From Artemia franciscana (Eukaryota; Arthropoda; Branchiopoda; Anostraca; Artemiidae): 64,000 nucleotides of DNA. The translations under genes were made by a program, and so were the position numbers. Of the stretch, positions 36,246 to 46,389 are shown piece after piece. The number at the start of each line of letters is the position of its first letter. The stretch's first letter is position 1. The stretch lies in assembly GCF_032884065.1 (NCBI RefSeq), contig NC_088868.1, forward strand, positions 38,928,867-38,992,866, in the 5' to 3' direction. The notes under the pieces are model-generated. The model ran no database searches, was not told the origin of the DNA, and worked only from the letters and a program-made list of their open reading frames with translations.

Positions 36246-37519
36246 TTCTCCCCGCTGCAACATTCTATAATAATGATACCAGCAAACGAGCATTTGGATT
36301 ATCCAGCATATATGAATTTGCAAATACATGTGTGAAAGAAGAAATGAATTCGGATTTTCAACAATCCCAAGAGGTGCCAAATGACATTGATGTATTTGCT
36401 GTAAATGATGTGACAAAACCCTTCGAATGTGATGAATGTGGGAAAGCATTCTCTCAAAAAGCCCACCTATCTCGTCATCAGAGAACTCATACCGGAGAAA
36501 AACCTTTCGAATGTGATGTATGTGGGAAAACATTCTGTCAAAAAGCACACCTATCTCGTCATCAGAGAATACATACCGGAGAAAAACCTTTCAAATGCGA
36601 TATATGTAATAAACGCTTTACTTCAAGTTCTAGTTTATGTTATCATAAAAAAACTCATACTGGAGAAAAGCCTTTTGAATGTGATGTGTGTGAGAAAACA
36701 TTCCTACGAAAAGACCACCTATCTGGTCATCAAAGAACTCATACCGGCGAAAAACCTTTCAAATGCGGAATATGTAATAAAAGCTTTACTTCAAGTTCCA
36801 GCTTAACTGATCATCAAAAAAATCATACTGGAGTAAAACCTTTCGAATGTGATACATGTGAGAGAACATTCCTTAGAAAAAAACACCTATCTTATCATCA
36901 AAGAACACATACCGGAGAAAAACCTTTCGAATGTGAAATATGTGATAAATGTTTCACTTCAAGTTCCAGTTTATCTAATCATAAAAAAACTCATACTGGA
37001 GAAAAACCTTTTGAATGTGATGTATGTGGGAAAACATTCTGTCTAAAAGCCCAACTATCTGGTCATCAGAGAACTCATACCGGAGAAAAACCTTTCAAAT
37101 GCGATATATGTAATAAATGCTTTACTTCAAGTTCCAGTTTATTTTATCATAAAAAAACTCAATGTGGAGAAAAACCATTCGAATGTGATATGTGTGAGAA
37201 AACATTCTCCCGAAAAGAACACCTATTTGGTCATCAAAGAACTCATACCGGAGAAAAACCTTTCAAATGCGAAATATGTAAGAAATGTTTTACTCTATAT
37301 GCCAATTTATCTTATCATATAAGAATTCATACTGGCGAAAAACCTTACAAATGCGATATATGTAATAAATGCTTTATTTCAAGTTCCAGTTTATCTTATC
37401 ATAAGAAAACTCATACTGAAGAAAAACCTTTTTTATGCTATATATGTAAGAAATCGTTTTCTTCAAGTTCTGGTTTATCGTACCATAAAAAAATTTGTAC
37501 TAAAGAAAAGCCTTTCTGA
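36246..37519 (+). CDS. C2H2 zinc-finger gene copy 2, exon 3 (13 fingers, early stop)
   Basis: It joins exon 2 in frame (GACAAAG|TTCTCCCC); total coding length is 1488 nt, 495 residues. VKEE at residues 101-104 stands where copy 1 has LKQE. Thirteen C2H2 fingers run from about residue 131 to 494. Finger 9 ends HKKTQ, losing its last His ligand; finger 13 ends HKKIC, a C2HC form. The finger order resembles copy 1, but finger 5 and some fingers between 9 and 11 of copy 1 have no counterpart, and fingers 11-13 are private. The frame stops at TGA (37517-37519), where every other finger has a Glu or Lys codon. Role as for copy 1: nuclear DNA binding, target unknown. Confidence 0.92.
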
Positions 37520-37603
37520 TGTGGCACATGTGGGAAAAGATTCCCCCGTAAAACACACCTGTCTCGGCATCAAAGAACTCGTTCTCTCGTAAATCCTTTC
37601 TAA
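37520..37603 (+). pseudogene. Remnant fourteenth finger after the early stop of copy 2
   Basis: The same frame continues after the TGA as CGTCGKRFPRKTHLSRHQRT, then RSLVNPF and a TAA. It is a finger with both Cys and the first His but Arg in place of the last His, followed by a tail like copy 1's C-terminus (SENSL). The ancestral reading frame evidently ended here, and the TGA shortened the protein by about 28 residues. Confidence 0.8.
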
Positions 37604-38165
37604 TCTGTTTTGTGTAAGAGACCTGTCATTTCAAGTATTAATTTATGTACACCACCCTTTTAGGTCACACCGCACTTTAGATCACAAGATGTTTGCATTT
37701 CCTTCGACAGTATACTCAGGATTAGATGGTGCGTGCAAACTATATTTTCTAAACTATCTTCTTTCCTGCCTCGATTATTTCACTTAATTTTGGTTTCAGA
37801 TATTTTATTCAATGCCGTTGTAATTCTTTACCTTTTTTAGTTGACTAATAGTATAAGTCTCAAAACTGTGTAAGACAAAACACTTTTTTTATTAGGTGCG
37901 TGAGTTTATTATTACTGAGAACATTCAGGATTTTTTTTGATCTGCTAAAACAGATTTTGATTTAATAGAAATATTAGCAGTTAATGATTCGGAGTTTAGA
38001 CACAGGAATAAACTACAATTTTGTTAAGAAAAAGTTAGGAAATTTTCTAATTTAAGCTCTATTGCAAATTTGTTATGAAAAAGTTTTGTACACCATTATT
38101 TTCTCCAGTGGGCCTGCAGAATAGTCTTGGGAGATTTCATTATTGTCTATACTGGTATAAAACAA
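37604..38165 (+). other. 3' flank of zinc-finger gene copy 2
   Basis: Homologous to 17.58-18.155 kb; the homology ends near TATAAAACAAAC. It has no intact AATAAA at the position used as a candidate in copy 1, where copy 2 reads TTTAATAGAAAT. Confidence 0.5.
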
Positions 38166-38339
38166 ACATACTTTTGTCACTTGTTCAATTTGACTCAGAA
38201 TTGCCTTGAAGGAAAAAATCTTTGCACATTTCAAATTTATAAGTCCCAAGAATCTCTCTCTGTGCTTTGTTTTGATTTAAGTTATAACTTGAATACAAGA
38301 CAATATTCAATACATTTTAAGTTCTCTATGAATTATGCA

Positions 38340-38439
38340 NNNNNNNNNNNNNNNNNNNNNNNNNNNNNNNNNNNNNNNNNNNNNNNNNNNNNNNNNNNNN
38401 NNNNNNNNNNNNNNNNNNNNNNNNNNNNNNNNNNNNNNN
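38340..38439. other. Assembly gap (100 N)
   Basis: Exactly 100 undetermined bases, the usual placeholder for a gap of unknown length. It cuts into the retroelement fragment to its right. Confidence 0.99.
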
Positions 38440-39215
38440 CTGCAATTTTTCCTTTTTCAATAATAGTCACCACTTCCAAGGTTTCTCCAGCAATAACAAG
38501 TTTTTCCATATCTGGATTACTATGTTCTATAAATTCTTTGCACTCTGATTTATTTTTGATTATAGGAGCACCGTTCACAAGCATTCTTGGCAGGTGTTTT
38601 TTTTTAATTCCCTCGAAGTATATTTTAGTGCTACTGAATTTTTGTTGAAAGCACAAAGAGCATTGTTTAAATCTTGTTTTGAGTTAAATTCAACAATGAT
38701 TTTGCCTTCTCGCCCATGTTTGATATTTTTAGCAGAAAATTTGGTGGAATCTTCTCTGATTATTTTACTAATGTCTTGCACTATTTTTGCCGGTGGTTCT
38801 CTCTTTTTTTTATGATCTTTTGCTTTATTACTGCTTGGCTCAAGAATAATACTAAAGGTTTCAGGACCTTTAACAACACTAGAGTACGATCTACAATTTT
38901 TAAGAGAGGATGGGGCCATTGTATCTTTATTTTCCAATTTTTCGTGTAATTTGATTATATTTTGAAGGTTATCGTTCTCGTTGCGCAAAAGTTTTGCATT
39001 TTCTTCTAAAAGCTGATGATATAAAATTTGAATTCGCTCACAAATATCGAATGGGTAATCCCTTCCTCCTGGGATTTTCTTTACCTTGGCAAGAATTCCT
39101 TTTAAGGCACCGATTAGAGTACTAAAACTCGTTGCGTCTTCTGTGCTTAACTGCAAAGAGTCTCTTCAGCAGCTTGATTATCGGAAAATTCTTCCATTGT
39201 TAGAATCAGAATAAA
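38440..39215 (-). mobile_element. ORF1/gag-like retroelement fragment, broken
   Basis: The minus strand encodes an N-terminal segment with a likely coiled coil (LLEENAKLLRNENDNLQNII), a lysine-rich stretch (KAKDHKKKREPPAKI) and an RRM-like segment (GREGKIIVEFNSKQDLNNAL). This is the layout of ORF1 proteins of non-LTR retrotransposons of the Jockey/R1/I groups, though an LTR-type gag is not excluded. It looks like an inactive fossil with about two breaks and is cut off by the assembly gap. No reverse transcriptase is visible in this window next to it. Confidence 0.6.
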
Positions 39216-39300
39216 ACACTAGCAAAATCCTTTCATGGCAAGGGATATAGTTCTTCACTCGAGACTCTTAACACGATTTTCGCCTTTAAGTATTGATGGT

Positions 39301-39716
39301 AGAATAAGTTCAGCCATACCATTTGGTGAGATAAGAACATTTCTAAGTACAGAAATATATTTAGAAATCCATTGCTTAAGAAGAATTTCTTATGTTTTGA
39401 TTTAGGCCTGGTGTTGGGATTGGCAATGAAGGACATTTAATACCTTACATTACCTTAAATTTCAGCATGGAGCAATTTAAGGATGTCCCTCCTTGTAGAG
39501 CTCCAGAGTTGACAAGAATAGAATAAGTTCAGTCATACCCATTTGGTGAGATAAGAACATTTCTAAATACAGCAATATATTTAGAAACACAATACTTAAG
39601 AAGAATTTCTTATGTTTTGATTTAGGCCTGGTGTTGGGATTGGCAATGAAGGACATTTATTACCTTACATTACCTTAAACTGCAGCTTGGAGCAATCTAA
39701 GGATCTCCCATTGTTT
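39301..39716 (+). repeat. Direct repeat, two units of ~219 bp
   Basis: Units start at 39301 and 39520 with AGAATAAGTTCAG. Both contain TTTGGTGAGATAAGAACATT, TTGATTTAGGCCTGGTGTTG, GGATTGGCAATGAAGGACAT and TACCTTACATTACCTTAAA. There is no coding content; the family is unassigned. Confidence 0.85.
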
Positions 39717-40168
39717 TCCTGTGTAATTGTCTGGCCTCCACCTATGGAGTTGATATTGACACCCTTTGAGTAAATATAAAGACTTACAAGTAGCCAACAA
39801 CCCTCAGGTAACTACCCTCTCCTCTCCTTTTCTCTATGTCATCAACTGAATTAAAAAAATGAATCATACAGAAATCTTTTGAAACAAAAGATTACACTAC
39901 TACACTCTAACCGACTACACTACTTCAGATCCTGTATTTAAAAAATGACCAAAGAAGGGCTATGTAGGTGAACAGATTAATAAAAACCATGATATTATTC
40001 TTGCTCGAGAAAAAAATTACTTCGCAATATTCCAAATTTTGGATAAAAGTTATCATTTCGCTGTTGCATTTGATTTAGGTGACACTCCCTAGCACGAAAC
40101 CTTTAATGGCTAAGGTTCATGAACACATATTTTAATAAATTTGACTGTAACATGACTTGGCCCAAAAT
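39717..40168. other. Spacer, nothing recognised
   Basis: AT-rich, no frame of note, no repeat structure seen. Confidence 0.4.
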
Positions 40169-40282
40169 CAGTGGCATCGTTTAGGGGGAGGGGCAGCTAC
40201 TCCCAATAATCTGGAGAAAAATTTGTTATAAAGCCTATCTTGCCCCCCCCCCTCCAATAAAAATATGAGAACTACGCCCCTG
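40169..40282. mobile_element. 114 bp hAT-type MITE
   Basis: It begins CAGTGGCATCGTTTAGGGGG and ends ACTACGCCCCTG. These ends resemble the CAGNGGCGTAG-type termini of hAT elements and are imperfect inverses of each other. It is flanked by CCCAAAAT (40161-40168) and CCCATAAT (40283-40290), an 8 bp target duplication with one mismatch; 8 bp is the hAT signature. It has a G-rich left half and C-rich right half and no coding capacity. Confidence 0.75.
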
Positions 40283-40290
40283 CCCATAAT

Positions 40291-41383
40291 AAAACAAAAT
40301 TAGTAGCTAACAGTACAACTACTTGGAAGCATTGCATAAGCCACCCATTTTGGTCCTTTACGATACCAGAGAATTTAATTTGGGGGAGGAGAGGTAGGAG
40401 ACAAATCCAAAATAAGGGAAGGGAAGTATCCAAAATACGGGAGGTTACTTGGAAAACAGTAAAAATCTTCAGATTTAGAGGGATGCGCGGATCGAAAGGT
40501 CCTTAACGTATATTGGCTTAACTAGGCAGAAGCTATTGAGGGGGCAACGGATAATTCAGAAAATGTATATCTTAAAATAAAAGTTAAATACCCGAGGAAC
40601 ATTTAAGTCCTTTAGGAAACGGTAGTATCCAGGCGTGTGTACACGGAGGGTAAGTATGCCCCTTCTATCTTTATATTTTTACGAATGCCACAACAGCTTT
40701 TTATATTACCCATATGAGTTTGATTTTGCATGTTTGTTTTTTTTACTTCTTGAAATAAATTCCAGGCTACATACCCGGTCTATCCTAATAATCACGCCAA
40801 CTCAAATACATACCCCCAAGTCAAGAATATAAGTGAAGCATCTGTGTTGTAACTTTTCCTTTCGAAAGACAGCACCGTCTGATTAATAGAGGTTATCACA
40901 AGTAGTTCACACTAATTCAACCGTTTTCAGCTCAAAAGGATATCAAAGGAAGAATACTGAGATCAAACAGATATTCTTCCAATAGACATAACTTTTCGAA
41001 CATCTGCTTCTATGGCGACTAACTGTGTTCAACTTAAACTTGTTTATTCACCCAGACACGGGAATCAACTGACCACTTTTCTATCTTAAACCCTATTTAA
41101 ATACTGTCTTTCCGAGTTCAAATCAAGGTGGATGCCTCCAAATTCAACCGCCAGATTAGTTCAAAACAAAGGCATAAAAAGAATCATAATAGTATATAAC
41201 CTAGAACTGAGATAACGCATAGCTTCATTCTAGGAATTGGAAAGACATTTAAAAAGGGAAATTTATTTCTAATTCAGGAAAAAAAAGTGATGAAAACAAA
41301 AAACAGAAGTGAGCAGAAAAGTCAAGACTTGATAATCGCAAACTACAACTTAAAGCCTTAATTCGGTTCTATTACAACTGAAA
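40291..41383. other. Spacer, nothing recognised
   Basis: No frame with recognisable domains and no obvious repeat. A 65-codon frame at 40635 has no support. Confidence 0.4.
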
Positions 41384-41545
41384 CCACCATGTAACAGAAC
41401 CCTCGTGCAACTGAACCCCATTTAACTGAGCCCTCATGCAACTTCGCCCAATTTAACTAACCCCCCCGTGAAATAGACTTCCGTTCAACTGAACCACTGT
41501 GCAACTGAACCCTCGTGTAACTGAACTCTCGTGCATCTCAAACAC
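41384..41545. repeat. 16 bp minisatellite, about ten units
   Basis: Diverged 16-base units such as ACCCTCGTGCAACTGA, ACCCCATTTAACTGAG and CACTGTGCAACTGAAC repeat with constant length. Two alternating variants (GTGCAACTGA and ATTTAACTGA) suggest a 32 bp higher-order unit in part of the array. A related array lies at about 63.59-63.81 kb. Confidence 0.8.
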
Positions 41546-41723
41546 AGTACTTACATTGGGTGAAACACAAGATAAATCTTTATATGTTCAACATTATTGG
41601 AACTGTTTGTTTTTAAGGTCATAAAATAAATAACTGTCAAGATAATTAAATTTTTGTTTTGTTTTGTTGTCACAAAAGCAAAGAAAATCGGACGCCAAAA
41701 ACTCTTAAATCCAGATTTATTCA

Positions 41724-44600
41724 GTGGCGCCATTTCAGAAAACCTTAGGGGGGGGGGCCAAAAATCGATTTTGGGCCCCCATCCAGCCTTAAAAATTTTA
41801 AAATTTTCGAACATGCCTTTAGGTACCGTACTACCTTTGGGGTTCATATTTTGCAGCTTATTTAGGGACCAAAAACAGTACCAAAATAGAACATTTACTG
41901 TATAAATCAGAAACTTACGTACAGTTACTTCAGCAATGGATATCTCCTTTGCTTCATTTTTGCGAAGTCGTCGACAAGCTTCTCAAAATTGAGCTCCTTC
42001 ACTGCAGCTTTCTCAGAGAATATAAGCAGCAAATGCGAAAGTCGCTCGTTTTCCATCGTTGTCCGGAGGTAGTCCTTCACAAAGGTCAACACAGAGAAAA
42101 AACGTTCATTTGAGCACGTTGTGAGCGGGAGTGTGAGGACTACCCTGACGACCTTAAGAAGCTCAGAATAAGCTTCTTTCAATCCTCCGAGGCGTTCGAA
42201 GACATCTAAAGCATTTGCCGGTTTCTGTGGAAGCTGCGACACAAATGCACGAGCTATTAAAGCTTGACACTTCAGCTGCATAGTATCGATTCCCGCCTGA
42301 TCGAAGTATGTCGCGATCACAAAAAGTAAATCTGAGTCCATAAAATCTGTGGATTTGGGGTTAAGGCAACGTGTGGCTTCTAGCACTGGCAGGTGGACAG
42401 AAAAACGCTCTTCAAACTCATTTAACACTCTGTCCAAAACCTCGTAGAACTCTCTCCGCATTTTGTCCTCCGTTGTTGTGCTTTCGGAGTCAATGTTGTG
42501 CTTTCCAATTGTTGTTGTCGTCAAATAGTCTCTTAGTCTTCCGGATATCTTCTGAACTCGTTTTGATTTAACAGGTATGGCTGAAGAGAGAGCACTTGTT
42601 TCCGACAGATCAGCTCCGACATTAATGGCCATCTCTTTAGACTTGCCGTATAGGACACGAAAATACTCGTCATCACGCATTTTCCTCAGTTCGTTCTTTG
42701 TTGCACTGATTAAAGTGCAAGCTTCTGAGATGACCAGATCTGCTGCCTGTAGTTGTTCAGAAAGAGGGTTTATCACTGCAAGAACTTCGTGAATGACATG
42801 CAAACTGAATATGAAGGGAAACGACTCTAGCTGGTTCTTAAGGCCCGTAGCTTCTGCCGCTGCCTCCCTGTCAGAAGATTCTTGAACTACTGACAGAACT
42901 GCGAGTATGCAGTCATATCTAACCAGGATCTTAGCCACTGATCTATACCAGTAAGACCAACGTGTCACTACTGTCCTTTCAAGCGTTAGCACAGGCACAT
43001 TGGCAGTTTTCTGGGCTTCGACGAACAACTGGTATCGAGTGTTGCTGTTGGAGACGAAACTGTAAACTGTTTGCAAAACTGAAAATACTGATGAAATTCT
43101 TTGTATTTTCTGCATACAATCGCCAATGACAAGGTTAAGTCTATGGGAATGACAGTGTGTGTACACCGCTTGTGGTGCTTTTTCCCGGAGACGGGCCTGT
43201 ACTCCTGAAAAGTGTCCGCTCATTACACTGGCCCCGTCATAGCACTGTCCAACACACTTTGACCAGTCAAGGCCGATACCCTTTATTTCGTTGTAAATGA
43301 AGTCGGCCAAACTCTCAGCGTCAACCTTGCGCATGTGGTAGCAACCTATGGCCCTTTCTTTGATTTTCAGGTCATGAACATAGCGCACTAAGATCGCGAG
43401 TTGTTCCTTTTTCGAGAGGTCTTTTGTCTCGTCAACAAGAACGGCAAAATATTTTGCTTCTCTGACTTCTTTCGCGATAGAACTTTTGATTTCATTTCCT
43501 ATGACCTCAATGTAGTCGTTTTGGTACTCGTGTGACATGTAATGGCCATAGGCCTTACGAGAGTTTTTCATCAAGTCCGGGTTGATTTCTGTTAAAAGAT
43601 GTACTGTCTCTACGAAATTCCCTTGATTGGCACTAGACTCCCCTTCATCATGGCCACGAAACGCAAGACCTTGCCGTCCAAGTAATGCTGTAGTTTTTAG
43701 TAGAGCTTTTACGTACTGTCTATTCTCTAGTATTTCTTTTTCGCGTTCTTTGGAGAGGCATGACGCAACAGATTCGGCCGCCTCCGTCTCAATAGCTTTA
43801 AACTGAGTCAAAGAAATGGTACATGCTTTGTGTCGGTCGCTGTTTTCGTGCTGCCGTATCAGTTCAGAAATGTCTTTCCACTTTCTAAATCCTATATCAA
43901 TGAATGCTCTAGCTCCATACCTTTCGCCTGATCTTAGCGAGGATCCACTGAAATGTCGGCAATTGAAACAGAACACCGAGTCCTGTTCTTTCGAATATTC
44001 GAGCCATGGGTATTTCAAGAAATAGGAGCTGTTAAATTTTCGTTTGTGATTCCCGATGGTAGTGGCGGGATAGTCAGTCAAAACTGGTTGGCAGGGGTTA
44101 TCATACGGGTTCACGGACAAATCGGTACTGATCGTTCTGGAAGCCATTTCCTCCGTTTGTGGTTCGCGCAGGTTTGTCTCCTCAGAAATGTGTCTCACGT
44201 CCAGGGTCTGCTCGTTTCTCGGTAAAACTTCGGTTGCCGATGGGTTGTCCCTTGACGTCCCAGCATCACTATCCTACAGAGTAATCAAGTTTTAATTAAA
44301 AACAAATTAAAAGTGATGTCCCAGTTACTTCTTTTACCAGGACGTGAATTGTACATAATTAAAATAGAAAACAACACAAAATTTAGAGCAAGCAACAACA
44401 AAAAACATAATCAATTCAACTACGAAGCTATAATCAATTAGTTCGTGGTAACGAACTTCAAGTAAAAAAGCGACACGGCTCAATAGTAACCGAAACTCTA
44501 AAACACGGAATTTTGATACCTATAGATGCATCAAAAGAATCAGATTTGTACGCTAATTTCAAATATATAAGTTGTATCAAATTTAGTTTTACCCATCAAA
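41724..44600 (-). mobile_element. hAT-superfamily transposon carrying a ZMYM-like transposase (right end not found)
   Basis: A hAT-like terminus CAGTGGCGCCATTTC begins at about 41724, some 200 bases beyond the 3' end of the transposase frame, and is followed by a G run as in the MITE at 40169. I could not find the matching inverted terminus upstream of the gene; it may lie in or beyond the assembly gap at 45424. The end coordinate given here is a placeholder. Confidence 0.5.
41925..44273 (-). CDS. hAT / ZMYM1-like transposase (TTF zinc finger, DUF4371-type core, dimerisation domain)
   Basis: An uninterrupted minus-strand frame. Numbering residues from the GTG at 44198 (757 residues), a TTF/BED-type zinc finger spans about 64-126 (FCFNCRHF, then HENSDRHKAC). 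The RNase H-like core has LVDETKD (D256), CYDGASVMSG (D321) and THCHSHRLN (C349-x2-H352). The C-terminal hAT dimerisation domain has LTLPLTTCSNERFFSVLTFV. The first in-frame ATG is at 44145-44147 (740 residues). The frame stays open upstream to 44273, just after ACTCTGTAG, which looks like a 3' splice site, so an earlier exon is possible. With no stop in over 740 codons it is a young transposase or a domesticated host gene of the ZMYM/PRKRIR-like group. Confidence 0.9.
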   Translation of the reverse strand, partial: DSDAGTSRDNPSATEVLPRNEQTLDVRHISEETNLREPQTEEMASRTISTDLSVNPYDNPCQPVLTDYPATTIGNHKRKFNSSYFLKYPWLEYSKEQDSVFCFNCRHFSGSSLRSGERYGARAFIDIGFRKWKDISELIRQHENSDRHKACTISLTQFKAIETEAAESVASCLSKEREKEILENRQYVKALLKTTALLGRQGLAFRGHDEGESSANQGNFVETVHLLTEINPDLMKNSRKAYGHYMSHEYQNDYIEVIGNEIKSSIAKEVREAKYFAVLVDETKDLSKKEQLAILVRYVHDLKIKERAIGCYHMRKVDAESLADFIYNEIKGIGLDWSKCVGQCYDGASVMSGHFSGVQARLREKAPQAVYTHCHSHRLNLVIGDCMQKIQRISSVFSVLQTVYSFVSNSNTRYQLFVEAQKTANVPVLTLERTVVTRWSYWYRSVAKILVRYDCILAVLSVVQESSDREAAAEATGLKNQLESFPFIFSLHVIHEVLAVINPLSEQLQAADLVISEACTLISATKNELRKMRDDEYFRVLYGKSKEMAINVGADLSETSALSSAIPVKSKRVQKISGRLRDYLTTTTIGKHNIDSESTTTEDKMRREFYEVLDRVLNEFEERFSVHLPVLEATRCLNPKSTDFMDSDLLFVIATYFDQAGIDTMQLKCQALIARAFVSQLPQKPANALDVFERLGGLKEAYSELLKVVRVVLTLPLTTCSNERFFSVLTFVKDYLRTTMENERLSHLLLIFSEKAAVKELNFEKLVDDFAKMKQRRYPLLK

Positions 44601-44840
44601 AGTTACAAGCCTGAGAAAATTTGTCTTATGTCCGAAAAAAGGGAAAAACACCCCCCCCCCCTGAAAGTAATATAACCTTAACAAAAATATCACCATTTAA
44701 TTCAGCGCATCACTGAACTTTACTGCAGGAGTTTCAAGCTCCTATCTGCTAAAATGACGAATTTTGGATTTTCTTGCCAGAAGAAAGATCAAGGACGTGT
44801 GTTATTTTTTTTCCAGGGGTGATCGTATTGACCCAGTTGT
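44274..44840. other. Spacer upstream of the transposase gene
   Basis: AT-rich with a C-run at about 44.65 kb. It would carry the promoter or first intron of the minus-strand gene; no motif is convincing. Confidence 0.4.
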
Positions 44841-45070
44841 CCTAGAATATCGCAAGAGGGCTCATTCAAAGGTAAATTAAAAGTTCTAGTGCCCTTTTTC
44901 AAATGAACAAAAATTTGGAGAGCAGCTAGGCCCCATCCCACCCTCTTTTTACCCTAAGTCACCTGATCAAAATTTTGAAACAGCCATTTTGTTTAATATA
45001 TTTAAAAATTTAATAAATATGTCTTTAAAGATGTCTTAATTGTCCAAAGTCTCTGGGGGAAGGTGTTCAA
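44841..45070 (+). repeat. Fragment of the ~260 bp family
   Basis: GGGCTCATTCAAAGG, AATTAAAAGTTCTAGTGCCC and GATCAAAATTTTGAAACAGC follow in the order of the direct-orientation units at 1.9-4.4 kb. It shows the family extends beyond the zinc-finger locus. Confidence 0.6.
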
Positions 45071-45255
45071 TTTGTGGACTTTGCCCTTTTTTATAAATAG
45101 TATAGGTAATTGCGAAGTATACAGACATTTTCAGTTTTTTTCTGGTGGGGGGGCAGCTCGAGCAGAGGAGGTTATGTAGGAGGATCTTTCCATGGAGAAA
45201 CTTTTCATAGGGGAGCTGAATTTTCGATCAAGGGGGCACTGGATTTCCAAGCATT

Positions 45256-45423
45256 ATTAAAAAAAGAATAAGAAATTAAATGAAAAAAAGTTTCTTCAAC
45301 TCAAAGTAAGGAGCAGGATTGAAACTTAAAACGAAAAGAAATTATTACATATGAGAAGGTTCACCCTTTCGTCAATACCTCGCTCTTTACGCTAAAATTT
45401 TTTTTTTAGTACAAAATTCCTAT
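45256..45423 (-). repeat. Diverged arm of the fold-back repeat, left of the gap
   Basis: GTAAGGAGCAGGATTGAAAC, TTAAAACGAAAAGAAATTAT and CTCGCTCTTTACGCTAAAA resemble the left arm at 45.93-46.04 kb but are more diverged. Confidence 0.6.
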
Positions 45424-45523
45424 NNNNNNNNNNNNNNNNNNNNNNNNNNNNNNNNNNNNNNNNNNNNNNNNNNNNNNNNNNNNNNNNNNNNNNNNNNNNN
45501 NNNNNNNNNNNNNNNNNNNNNNN
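45424..45523. other. Assembly gap (100 N)
   Basis: Placeholder gap. All the mitochondrial DNA and the tandem array to its right are on the contig that begins here, so its linkage to 1-45 kb rests on scaffolding alone. Confidence 0.99.
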
Positions 45524-45925
45524 CAATAAACCGTTTGTACAACTTCAATGTATAAAAAGTTATATTATCAGTTAGTGAATTTGTAGTTTATATCTTTTTC
45601 TTATAATTTGTCAACAATTTTTGAAATGCTGATTTGATTGAAGGTTAAAACCCTGATCTTCATCAATCAGCATACACTAATCGGGATACTGCAGCAGTAA
45701 CTGTTTCTAATCGAAATCAATGGGTGCAGTCTGCTAGAAGCTAAAAAGCTACCTTCAAAGCAAGGCTACATTCTCTTAAGCTGTTTAGCACTGTCTTTCT
45801 TCGCATTTTTCTTCACTCATTTCTTACTCACTTTTTTTTTATCTTTTTATTTTAATTTTGTACCGTCTGCCCACTAAGGCCAGCATAACCGCATGTGGAG
45901 AACCTTTTTTATAAGAAATTAAAAA
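45524..45925 (-). repeat. Inverted partial copy of the ~1.44 kb unit
   Basis: Reverse complement of about 59.77-60.15 kb: CAATAAACCGTTTGTACAAC, TCATCAATCAGCATACACTA, AGTCTGCTAGAAGCT and CCAGCATAACCGCATGTGGA. The mitochondrial segment thus has opposed copies of the same family on its two sides. Confidence 0.85.
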
Positions 45926-46165
45926 AAAAAAAACAAGTTTTTTCAAATGAAACTAAGGAGCGACATTAAAACTTAAAACGAACAGAAATTACTCCTTATA
46001 TGAAAGGGGCTTTTCCTTCTCAACGCCCCGGTCTTTACGCTAAACTTTAGCGTAAAGAGCGGGGCGTTGAGAAGGAAAAGCCTCTTTCATATACGGAGTA
46101 ATTTCTGTTCGTTTTAAGTTTTAATGTCGCTCCTTACTTTCATTTAAAAAAACTTGTTTTTTTAA
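45926..46165. repeat. ~240 bp near-perfect palindrome
   Basis: The arms meet at base 46045 (CGCTAAA-C-TTTAGCG) with no spacer. They extend about 115-120 bases each way: AAACTAAGGAGCGACATTAA on the left is mirrored by TTAATGTCGCTCCTTACTTT on the right. In the array at 59.65 and 61.07 kb only the right arm is present. Confidence 0.9.
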
Positions 46166-46389
46166 TTTAATTTCTGAACGTTTTTGAATCATTGCATGTT
46201 TTGATTTTGGCTCTCCGCAGAGGAATAATTAAAACGAAATTTTTATTTTTTTTTTTTGGCTAAATGGCTTTCTCATAATTTTGATCGAATTATTTTGGGA
46301 AAAAAAGTTATTTCGATTATACTAATCGAAAGTTACTAAGTTACTCGATTATACTAAGTTACTTTTATGATACTAATAAAAGAGCGGTG

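Noticed and set aside
38127-38656. Open frames spanning the N run on both strands
   Set aside because: They are open only because undetermined bases contain no stop codons.
41384-41545. CRISPR-like short repeats
   Set aside because: The units are directly adjacent 16-mers without spacers, diverged, in a eukaryotic genome; it is a minisatellite.
44640-44675. C-run region as the missing right end of the hAT transposon
   Set aside because: It ends CCCCCTGAAAG but lacks the inverse of GCGCCATTTC expected from the left terminus.
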